From: Limnohabitans sp. Bal53
GTDB lineage: Bacteria; Pseudomonadota; Gammaproteobacteria; Burkholderiales; Burkholderiaceae_C
Assembly: GCF_003063355.1 (NCBI RefSeq)
Contig: NZ_NESH01000002.1
Coordinates: forward strand, 248,001-312,000
DNA: 64,000 nucleotides
Reading direction: 5' to 3'
The notes beneath the pieces are model-generated. The model searched no databases. It saw only the letters and a program-made list of their open reading frames with translations, and was not told the DNA's origin. Shown one piece after another: positions 57,603-64,000 of the stretch. Position 1 is the stretch's first letter; each line of letters starts with the position of its first letter. Position numbers and translations under genes: made by a program.

Positions 57603-59306
57603 TTAAAGCGTTTCGCTGGCAAAGTCGGCCAGGCGCGATCGCTCACCCCGCGCCAGCGTGATGTGCCCCCCGTGTGCCCAGCCCTTGAAGCGATCGACCG
57701 CATAAGTCAAACCTGACGAGCCCTCGGTGAGGTAGGGCGTGTCGATCTGGGCCAGGTTGCCCATACAAATGATCTTGGTGCCGGGCCCAGCCCGTGTGAT
57801 CAAGGTTTTCATCTGCTTAGGCGTCAGGTTTTGCGCTTCGTCGATGATCACGTACTTGTTCATGAAAGTGCGACCGCGCATGAAGTTCATGCTCTTGATC
57901 TTGACGCGGCTCTTGATCAACTCGTTGGTGGCGGCACGGCCCCATTCACCAGCATTGCCCCCGTCACCCTTGGCCAAAAACTCCAAGTTGTCGTCCAGCG
58001 CGCCCATCCAAGGGCCCATTTTTTCTTCTTCGGTTCCGGGTAAAAAGCCGATGTCTTCGCCCACGCTCACGGTGGCACGGGTCATGATGATTTCGGTGTA
58101 GCGGCGGTCGTCCAGCACCTGTGTCAGGCCAGCGGCCAAGGCCATCAGGGTTTTACCCGTGCCTGCGGTGCCCGCGAGCGTCACAAAGTCTACGTCCGGA
58201 TCGGTCAGCAGGTTCATCGCGAAGTTTTGTTCGCGGTTGCGCGTGGTGACGCCCCATACCGAATTCTTTTGGTGGTTGAAGTCCTTGAGTGTGCGCAACA
58301 CAGCTGTTTTGCCACGGATTTCGGTCACGCGCGCATACAGGCTGGGTTCTCCGGGGGCCTCGAAAAACACAAACTGGTTCATGAACAGGCTGGGCACGAT
58401 GGGGCCACTGATGCGGTAGAAGGTGTGGGTGCCTTGCTGCCAGCTTTCGACTGTTTTGCCATTTTTGAGCCAGAAGTCAGGGGGCAAAGCCATGGAGCCC
58501 GGGTACAGCAGGTCGCCGTCTTCGAGCGTCTTGTCGTTTTGGTAATCCTCAGCTTGCAGCCCCAGCGCACGGGCCTTGACGCGCATGTTGATGTCTTTGG
58601 AGACCAGCACCACATCACGCGGCGCATGCAATTGGCCCAGTGCCTTGACCACGCCCAAGATCTGGTTGTCGGCCTTGCCCTGTGGCAGTGCCAAGGGCAG
58701 GCTCAAATCGAGCGCCTGGGTCTGGAAAAACAATTGCCCCATCGCATCGGTGTGACCGGTTGTGTTCAGGGGTGAGCCTTTGCCCAAATCTGCACCTTGT
58801 GCCGAGGCCAGGGCGTCCAGTGATCGGCTGGCCTGACGTGCATTGCGGGCGACCTCGGTCATGCCTTTTTTGTGCCCATCGAGCTCTTCCAGCACGATCA
58901 TCGGCAAAAAGACATCGTGTTCCTCAAAACGGAACAGACTCATCGGGTCGTGCATCAACACGTTGGTGTCGAGCACAAAAAGTTTGCTGGGGCCGCTGCG
59001 CCGCTTGCTTCGCGCGGGTGTTGGTTTGCTCACTCGATGGGCTGGCTCGGATGATGGTGTGGCTGTGTCTATGACGTCTGGCGTGGGCTGTGTAGCCTGA
59101 GGGGGTGTGGGGGCCAAAGGTCTGGCGTCGCTCTTGCGTGAACGGGCAGGGCGTTTGGCCGTGCTGGTCTCGGGGGCTTCGCTGATCAAGCGCCGTTTTG
59201 TTTCGACCTGCACCATCACGGGTGAATCGCTGGGTGTGTCGCTGGTCTCAAAGGCTTTGTGGGTCAAGCGGCTGGCGCGATGGGTGGGGGCGGGTGGCAA
59301 TGGCAT
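57603..59306 (-). CDS. PIN-PhoH family ATPase
   Basis: 567 residues. The first 100 or so are low complexity (Pro/Ser/Thr/Lys), so the true start could be later than the ATG at 59306. Then a PIN domain (FVLDTNVLMHDP, with VLEELDGHKKG and acidic residues; about 107-245) and a PhoH ATPase domain with Walker A GTAGTGKTLMALA and Walker B VIIDEAQNLT (about 330-567). Such PhoH2-type proteins couple RNA helicase and RNase activity. The bcp terminator ends 46 nt before its start. Confidence 0.92.
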   Translation of the reverse strand: MPLPPAPTHRASRLTHKAFETSDTPSDSPVMVQVETKRRLISEAPETSTAKRPARSRKSDARPLAPTPPQATQPTPDVIDTATPSSEPAHRVSKPTPARSKRRSGPSKLFVLDTNVLMHDPMSLFRFEEHDVFLPMIVLEELDGHKKGMTEVARNARQASRSLDALASAQGADLGKGSPLNTTGHTDAMGQLFFQTQALDLSLPLALPQGKADNQILGVVKALGQLHAPRDVVLVSKDINMRVKARALGLQAEDYQNDKTLEDGDLLYPGSMALPPDFWLKNGKTVESWQQGTHTFYRISGPIVPSLFMNQFVFFEAPGEPSLYARVTEIRGKTAVLRTLKDFNHQKNSVWGVTTRNREQNFAMNLLTDPDVDFVTLAGTAGTGKTLMALAAGLTQVLDDRRYTEIIMTRATVSVGEDIGFLPGTEEEKMGPWMGALDDNLEFLAKGDGGNAGEWGRAATNELIKSRVKIKSMNFMRGRTFMNKYVIIDEAQNLTPKQMKTLITRAGPGTKIICMGNLAQIDTPYLTEGSSGLTYAVDRFKGWAHGGHITLARGERSRLADFASETL

Positions 59307-59351
59307 GTGCGAAGGCCTTCGGGTGTTTGAAAAAGTCGGACGCCAGAAAAC

Positions 59352-59380
59352 AAAAAGCCGCCAGGAGACCCGGGCGGCTT
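59352..59380 (-). terminator. Intrinsic terminator after bcp
   Basis: AAGCCGCC pairs with GGCGGCTT around a 10-nt loop, and on the minus strand a five-base U-run (TTTTTGTTTT) follows. It is about 80 nt past the bcp stop. Confidence 0.8.
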
Positions 59381-59462
59381 GAAGTAGGGAGTAATGCGGA
59401 GCTGCGTTGACGCGTCATGAAATCATTATGCATGAGCCATGTGACAGCACGGACATGGCGCT

Positions 59463-59948
59463 TCAAGCCACAGCAGTGGCTTTTTTCAGATCTTTGACTG
59501 CTTGGAGCACTTCTTCGACATGGCCCGGCACTTTCAAGCCGCGCCACTCTTGTTTGAGGGTGCCATCTGGCCCGATCAGGAAGGTGCTGCGCTCAATACC
59601 TTTGACTTTTTTGCCGTACATGATTTTGTTTTTGACCACACCAAACATGTGGCACATTTTTTCTTCGGTGTCGGCGATCAACTCAAAAGGCAGCTCCAGC
59701 TTGGCTTTGAAATCATCGTGCGATTTCATGTTGTCGCGCGACACACCCAAGACCAAGGCACCGGCTTTGACAAAATCCTTGTATTTGTCGCGAAACTGCA
59801 TGGCTTCGGTGGTGCAGCCGGGGGTGTTGTCTTTGGGGTAAAAAAACAAAATGACGGTTTGACCAACGTGGGAGATGTTCGAAACTTTCAGACCGCTGGT
59901 GGCGTTGGCTTCAAATTCGGGGAGGGGTTTGTTCAGAACGATCGCCAT
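59463..59948 (-). CDS. bcp: Thioredoxin-dependent peroxiredoxin BCP (one-Cys form)
   Basis: 161 residues. AhpC/TSA fold with FFYPKDNTPGCTTEAMQFRD, containing the peroxidatic Cys. The resolving Cys that follows five residues later in E. coli BCP is replaced (sequence reads TTEAMQF). A second Cys occurs in EKMCHMFG, as in E. coli at its Cys99. It should reduce peroxides with an external thiol such as thioredoxin or glutaredoxin. Confidence 0.94.
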   Translation of the reverse strand: MAIVLNKPLPEFEANATSGLKVSNISHVGQTVILFFYPKDNTPGCTTEAMQFRDKYKDFVKAGALVLGVSRDNMKSHDDFKAKLELPFELIADTEEKMCHMFGVVKNKIMYGKKVKGIERSTFLIGPDGTLKQEWRGLKVPGHVEEVLQAVKDLKKATAVA

Positions 59949-60108
59949 GGAACTTTATCTCGCTTGACTGGTTGAGCGGGTGCCACCAATGACTGGTGTC
60001 AGTTTCGCTAAAGGCCGTAGGCCTCGACAATCTGCTATTTTACTCTGAACAGCGTTGGGCATATTCTCGGGGGTGGTGTTGAAAAATCACCCCACAAGAA
60101 TGCATGCT

Positions 60109-60486
60109 TTAGGACTCGATCAAAAGCAGGGCGACCACTTTGCGGCCTTCACTAGCCAGAATGTTGTAGGTGCGGCATGCCGCAGCGGTGTCCATGGTTT
60201 CTACCCCAACGCCGCGGGCGATCAGGTCCTGCAGCCATTGGGGCTTGGCAAACCGCAGTTTTTGTCCGCTGCCGAACAAGATGAGCTCGGCCCCGCTTTG
60301 GGCCCATGGGCTGAAGTCATTGGCACTCAGGGCTTCGAAATGGTTAGTGGCCCAAGGTGCAGGGGGCACATCGGGCAGGCTGCTCACCGACAGGGACTGT
60401 GCATGCCGCACGCCATTGACCTCGATCCAAACCCGGTCGTAAGCATTGATGGTCGGTGCATTGGATTTGTCGGGCTGGAGTTTCAT
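60109..60486 (-). CDS. Mth938-like domain protein (DUF498/Xcc1710 family)
   Basis: 125 residues from the ATG at 60486 (MKLQPDKSNAPTINAYD). Small alpha/beta fold with ELILFGSGQKLRFAKP and ARGVGVETMDTAAACRTYNILASEGRKVVALLL, the pattern of the Mth938/NDUFAF3-like family. Function is unknown in bacteria. It sits between bcp and a divergent aminotransferase gene. Confidence 0.85.
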   Translation of the reverse strand: MKLQPDKSNAPTINAYDRVWIEVNGVRHAQSLSVSSLPDVPPAPWATNHFEALSANDFSPWAQSGAELILFGSGQKLRFAKPQWLQDLIARGVGVETMDTAAACRTYNILASEGRKVVALLLIES

Positions 60487-60608
60487 GAGGCATTCAAAGT
60501 GGAGACAAGCGCAATTAGAGACCAAGCTCTGAAAACTGCGCCAGAGGGGCGCACAAAATGTGGTCAAATTATAGGTTTTCCCTTATCCATACAGCCTTTG
60601 GAGGCACT

Positions 60609-61850
60609 TTGAAGACCATTCAGAAATCTGCCAAGCTCGCTAACGTTTGTTATGACATTCGCGGACCCATCATGGACCGAGCGCGTCAGATGGAAGAAGA
60701 CGGCCACAAAATCATCAAACTGAACATCGGCAACTTGGCGGTTTTTGGCTTTGATGCACCCGAAGAGATTCAGCAGGACATGATCCGCAACCTGCCGAAT
60801 TCGGCGGGATATTCGGACAGCAAAGGGATTTTTGCCGCACGTAAAGCTGTGATGCACGAGACCCAAAAGCAGGGCATTTTGGGGGTCACGCTGGACGACA
60901 TTTACCTGGGCAATGGCGCCAGCGAATTGATCGTCATGGCCACCAACGGTTTGCTCGACGATGGTGATGAGTTGCTCTTGCCTTCACCCGATTACCCACT
61001 GTGGACGGCAGCGGCCAGTTTGTCGGGCGGCACCCCCGTGCATTACCTGTGCGATGAAGCCAATGGTTGGATGCCCGATTTGAACGACATCTGCGCCAAA
61101 GTCACACCGCGCACCAAGGGTATTGTGGTGATCAACCCCAACAACCCGACGGGTGCTTTGTATGCCGACGAACTGCTCAAGGGCATCGTGGCCATTGCCC
61201 GTGAACATGGTTTGGTGATCTTTGCCGATGAGGTGTACGACAAGGTTTTGTACGACGGCGTCAAGCACACCCCTTTGGCCAGTTTGTCGCAAGACGTTTT
61301 GACATTGACCTTCAACTCACTGTCCAAAAGCTACCGATCTTGCGGATACCGTGCTGGCTGGATGGTGATTTCGGGGGACAAGAAGGTGGCCCGCGATTAC
61401 ATCGAGGGCTTGAACATGCTCTCGAACATGCGTTTGTGTGCCAACGTGCCGGGCCAATGGGCCATTCAGACGGCTTTGGGTGGCCACCAAAGCATCAATG
61501 AATTGGTGGGCGAGGGCGGCCGCCTGCGCAAGCAGCGTGACTTGGCGCACCAACTGATCACGGCCATTCCGGGTGTCAGCTGCGTAAAGCCCCGTGCGGC
61601 TTTGTACATGTTCCCCAAACTCGATCCGAAGATTTACCCGGTGCAGGATGACCAGGACTTTTTCTTGCAACTGCTCGAAGAAACCAAGGTCATGCTGGTT
61701 CAGGGCACGGGCTTCAATTGGCCCGATGCCGACCATTTTCGCATCGTGTTTTTGCCCCATGAAGACGACTTGCGTGAAGCCATTGGCCGCGTGGCGCGGT
61801 TCCTGGAAAACGCCCGAAAGCGCTTTGGCACCGACGAGCTCGTCGCCTGA
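60609..61850 (+). CDS. alaA: Alanine-synthesising aminotransferase (AlaA-like)
   Basis: 413 residues from a TTG at 60609, chosen for GGAGG 4 nt upstream and the expected start MKTIQKSAKLANVCYDIRG. Fold-type I PLP aminotransferase with NPNNPTGALY, ADEVYDKVLYDG and the PLP Lys in LSKSYRSCGYRAGW. It likely makes alanine from pyruvate and glutamate, as E. coli AlaA. It leads hom-thrC and may be co-transcribed. Confidence 0.9.
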   Translation: MKTIQKSAKLANVCYDIRGPIMDRARQMEEDGHKIIKLNIGNLAVFGFDAPEEIQQDMIRNLPNSAGYSDSKGIFAARKAVMHETQKQGILGVTLDDIYLGNGASELIVMATNGLLDDGDELLLPSPDYPLWTAAASLSGGTPVHYLCDEANGWMPDLNDICAKVTPRTKGIVVINPNNPTGALYADELLKGIVAIAREHGLVIFADEVYDKVLYDGVKHTPLASLSQDVLTLTFNSLSKSYRSCGYRAGWMVISGDKKVARDYIEGLNMLSNMRLCANVPGQWAIQTALGGHQSINELVGEGGRLRKQRDLAHQLITAIPGVSCVKPRAALYMFPKLDPKIYPVQDDQDFFLQLLEETKVMLVQGTGFNWPDADHFRIVFLPHEDDLREAIGRVARFLENARKRFGTDELVA

Positions 61851-61865
61851 TTTTTTCTAGAAAAG

Positions 61866-61890
61866 CCCGGTATGGCCGGGCGCAACGTTA
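61866..61890 (+). other. Hairpin between alaA and hom
   Basis: GCCCGG pairs with CCGGGC around TATGG, about 15 nt after the alaA stop. No T-run follows, so it is not a clear terminator; it may affect mRNA stability. Confidence 0.35.
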
Positions 61891-61901
61891 AAGAGAACTG
61901 A

Positions 61902-63224
61902 ATGAAACCGATCAAAGTGGGCCTGTTGGGCATTGGGACTGTGGGCAGTGGCACCTTCAACGTGCTTCAGCGCAATCAGGAAGAAATCCAGCGCCGTGCC
62001 GGCCGTGGCATTGAAATCGCGATGGTGGCCGATCTTGATGTGGCGCGTGCCCAGGCGGTGGTGGGCGAGGGCGTTCAGGTGGTGGCCGATGCCCGTGCAG
62101 TGATTGCCAACCCTGAGATTGACATCGTGATCGAATTGATCGGCGGCTACGGCATTGCCAAAGCACTGGTGATGGAAGCCATTGCCGCAGGCAAGCATGT
62201 GGTCACGGCCAACAAGGCTTTGCTGGCGGTGCACGGCACCGAGATCTTTGCTGCGGCACAGGCCAAAGGCGTGATGGTGGCTTTTGAAGCGGCAGTGGCA
62301 GGTGGCATCCCGATCATCAAGGCGCTGCGCGAGGGCCTGACGGCCAACAGCATCCAGTGGGTGGCGGGCATCATCAACGGCACCACCAACTTCATCTTGT
62401 CCGAGATGCGCGACAAGGGTTTGGACTTTGGCGATGTGCTCAAGGAAGCTCAGCGATTGGGTTATGCCGAAGCCGATCCGACTTTTGACATTGAGGGCGT
62501 GGACGCGGCACACAAAGTGACCTTGATGAGCGCGATCGCTTTTGGCATTCCGGTGCAGTTTGACAAGGCTTATGTCGAGGGCATCACCAAGTTGGGCGCG
62601 GCCGACATCAAATATGCCGAGCAACTGGGCTACCGCATCAAGCTGCTCGGCATCACCAAGCGCACCGCACAAGGCATCGAGTTGCGTGTTCACCCCAGCC
62701 TGGTGCCAACTCAGCGCTTGATCGCCAATGTGGAAGGCGCCATGAACGCCGTGATGGTGCAAGGCGATGCTGTCGGCACCACCTTGTATTACGGCAAGGG
62801 TGCAGGTTCCGAGCCCACCGCCAGCGCGGTGATCGCCGATTTGGTGGACATCACCCGTTTGCACACTGCAGACCCGCTCAACCGCGTGCCACATCTGGCA
62901 TTCCAGCCAGGGTCTATGAGCAACTTGACCGTGTTGCCCATGTCCGAAGTCGTGACGAGCTATTACCTGCGTTTGCGCGTGGCCGACCAAGCGGGCGTGT
63001 TGGCTAAGCTGACCGGTTTGCTGGCCGATGCTGGCATCAGCATCGACGCGGTTTTGCAGCGAGAGGCCGATCAGGTGAGCCAAGCGGGTGAAAACCAGAC
63101 CGACGTGATCATTTTGACCCACGACACCCGCGAAGGCACCTTGAACGATGTGTTGGCCCAAATGCAGGCCTTGCCCACCGTGATGGCCCCCATCGTGCGT
63201 ATTCGCAAGGAAGAGTTGAACTGA
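61902..63224 (+). CDS. hom: Homoserine dehydrogenase
   Basis: 440 residues. NAD(P)-binding GLLGIGTVGSGTFNVL, catalytic region with GIINGTTNFILSEM and EADPTFDIEGVDAAHK, and a C-terminal ACT domain (about 350-430, YLRLRVADQAGVLAKLTGLLAD) for threonine feedback. It reduces aspartate semialdehyde. It is the separate enzyme without an aspartokinase fusion. Its stop overlaps the thrC ATG. Confidence 0.98.
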   Translation: MKPIKVGLLGIGTVGSGTFNVLQRNQEEIQRRAGRGIEIAMVADLDVARAQAVVGEGVQVVADARAVIANPEIDIVIELIGGYGIAKALVMEAIAAGKHVVTANKALLAVHGTEIFAAAQAKGVMVAFEAAVAGGIPIIKALREGLTANSIQWVAGIINGTTNFILSEMRDKGLDFGDVLKEAQRLGYAEADPTFDIEGVDAAHKVTLMSAIAFGIPVQFDKAYVEGITKLGAADIKYAEQLGYRIKLLGITKRTAQGIELRVHPSLVPTQRLIANVEGAMNAVMVQGDAVGTTLYYGKGAGSEPTASAVIADLVDITRLHTADPLNRVPHLAFQPGSMSNLTVLPMSEVVTSYYLRLRVADQAGVLAKLTGLLADAGISIDAVLQREADQVSQAGENQTDVIILTHDTREGTLNDVLAQMQALPTVMAPIVRIRKEELN

Positions 63225-64000
63225 TGCGTTACCTGTCGACCCGCGGCCATGCTGACCGCAAAAAATTTTGTGAAATTCTGTTGGAGGGCCTGGCTCCTGA
63301 TGGCGGCTTGTACCTGCCTGAAAGCTACCCGCAGATCGACGCAGCCGCATTGACCCGTTTGCGCGAAGTTTGGCAAAGCCAAGGCTACGCGGCATTGGCT
63401 TTTGAGGTGTTGTCGCTCTACATCGACGACATTCCAAGGGATGACTTGTTGGCCCTGTGCCGCAAGACCTACACGCACGAAGTGTTCGGCACGAAAGAAA
63501 TCGTGCCGCTCAAGCCCTTGCAAGCTGCGGGTCAAGCACAGCCCGAGATGTACCTCGAAGCCTTGTCCAACGGCCCGACTTTGGCCTTCAAGGACATGGC
63601 CATGCAGTTGCTGGGCAATTTGTTTGAGTACGAGTTGGCGCGGCGCGGCGAAGCGCTGAATATTTTTGGCGCCACCTCGGGTGACACGGGCAGCGCGGCC
63701 GAATACGCCATGCGGGGCAAAAAGGGTGTTCGAGTTTTCATGACCAGCCCGAATGGCCGCATGAGCCCGTTCCAGCAGGCGCAGATGTTCAGTCTGCTCG
63801 ACGAGAACATCCACAACATCGCCATCGAAGGCGTGTTCGACGACTGCCAAGACATCGTCAAGGCGGTCTCCAACGATCTGGATTTCAAGCGCCAATACAA
63901 AATTGGCACGGTGAACTCCATCAACTGGGCGCGTTTGCTCGCCCAGGTGGTTTATTACTTTGCGGGTTACTTTCAGGCCACTCAGAGCAACGACCAAAAA
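63224..64000 (+). CDS. thrC: Threonine synthase, N-terminal part (3' truncated by window edge)
   Basis: 259 codons are in the window, open to the edge. MRYLSTRGHADRKKFCEILLEGLAPDGGLYLPE is the ThrC N-terminus; the PLP Lys is in SNGPTLAFKDMAMQLL, and GATSGDTGSAAEYAMRG is the phosphate-binding loop. It converts O-phosphohomoserine to threonine. The ATG shares its first base with the TGA of hom (TGATG), so translation is coupled. Confidence 0.97.
   Translation, partial: MRYLSTRGHADRKKFCEILLEGLAPDGGLYLPESYPQIDAAALTRLREVWQSQGYAALAFEVLSLYIDDIPRDDLLALCRKTYTHEVFGTKEIVPLKPLQAAGQAQPEMYLEALSNGPTLAFKDMAMQLLGNLFEYELARRGEALNIFGATSGDTGSAAEYAMRGKKGVRVFMTSPNGRMSPFQQAQMFSLLDENIHNIAIEGVFDDCQDIVKAVSNDLDFKRQYKIGTVNSINWARLLAQVVYYFAGYFQATQSNDQK

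Overview
The window is 64 kb of dense core chromosome from a betaproteobacterium, most likely Burkholderiales/Comamonadaceae (Limnohabitans/Rhodoferax-like). This placement rests on gene order and remembered protein similarity: PhaR beside RimO, a RibBX-type riboflavin enzyme, PpsR-PpsA, PriB inside the S6-S18-L9 operon, and moderately high GC. There are no insertion sequences, prophage, integrases, rRNA genes or CRISPR arrays. No obviously new multi-gene system is visible. The interesting signals are regulatory RNAs, promoter architecture, and essential genes missing from well-known clusters.

Layout. 1-3.2 kb: the end of a FimT/GspH pseudopilin gene, then glyA-nrdR (minus strand) led by a ZTP riboswitch, then a lytic transglycosylase. 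3.6-10.1 kb: a large DUF349 protein and dnaE. 10.3-16.8 kb: nine tightly packed minus-strand genes (ribE, ribBX, ribH, nusB, an aminotransferase, ybgC, tolQ, tolR, tolA) that read as one polycistron and lack tolB-pal. 17.0-24.7 kb: phaR, rimO, two identical tRNA-Leu(CAG) genes, rnr, nnr and an amidase. 25.0-38.0 kb: rpsB-tsf-pyrH-frr-cdsA-dxr-bamA-skp-lpxD-fabZ-lpxA-lpxB-rnhB-rlmB, the classic translation/envelope cluster, but with uppS and rseP absent from their usual places. 38.2-43.2 kb: carA-carB-greA. 43.3-48.9 kb: yhbY, then divergently rlmE-ftsH-folP-glmM. 48.9-54.5 kb: ppsR divergent from ppsA and a sodium:solute symporter. 54.5-57.6 kb: rpsF-priB-rpsR-rplI and dnaB. 57.6-64 kb: a PIN-PhoH ATPase, a one-Cys BCP peroxiredoxin, an Mth938-like protein, an AlaA-type aminotransferase, hom and the start of thrC.

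How the genes work together. The 25-38 kb block couples ribosome components, pyrimidine and phospholipid supply, isoprenoid synthesis (Dxr), outer-membrane assembly (BamA, Skp) and the first steps of lipid A synthesis (LpxA/B/D, FabZ). GlyA supplies one-carbon units and sits under a purine/folate-stress riboswitch. PpsA with its regulatory kinase/phosphatase, plus an acetate/organic-acid-type symporter, point to gluconeogenic growth on small acids; PhaR indicates polyhydroxyalkanoate storage. AlaA, Hom and ThrC form a small amino-acid block at the right edge.

Limits: all homology calls come from reading the protein sequences and recognising motifs; no search was run. Start codons were chosen from ribosome-binding sites and expected N-termini. 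Promoters and RNA structures are pattern-based.
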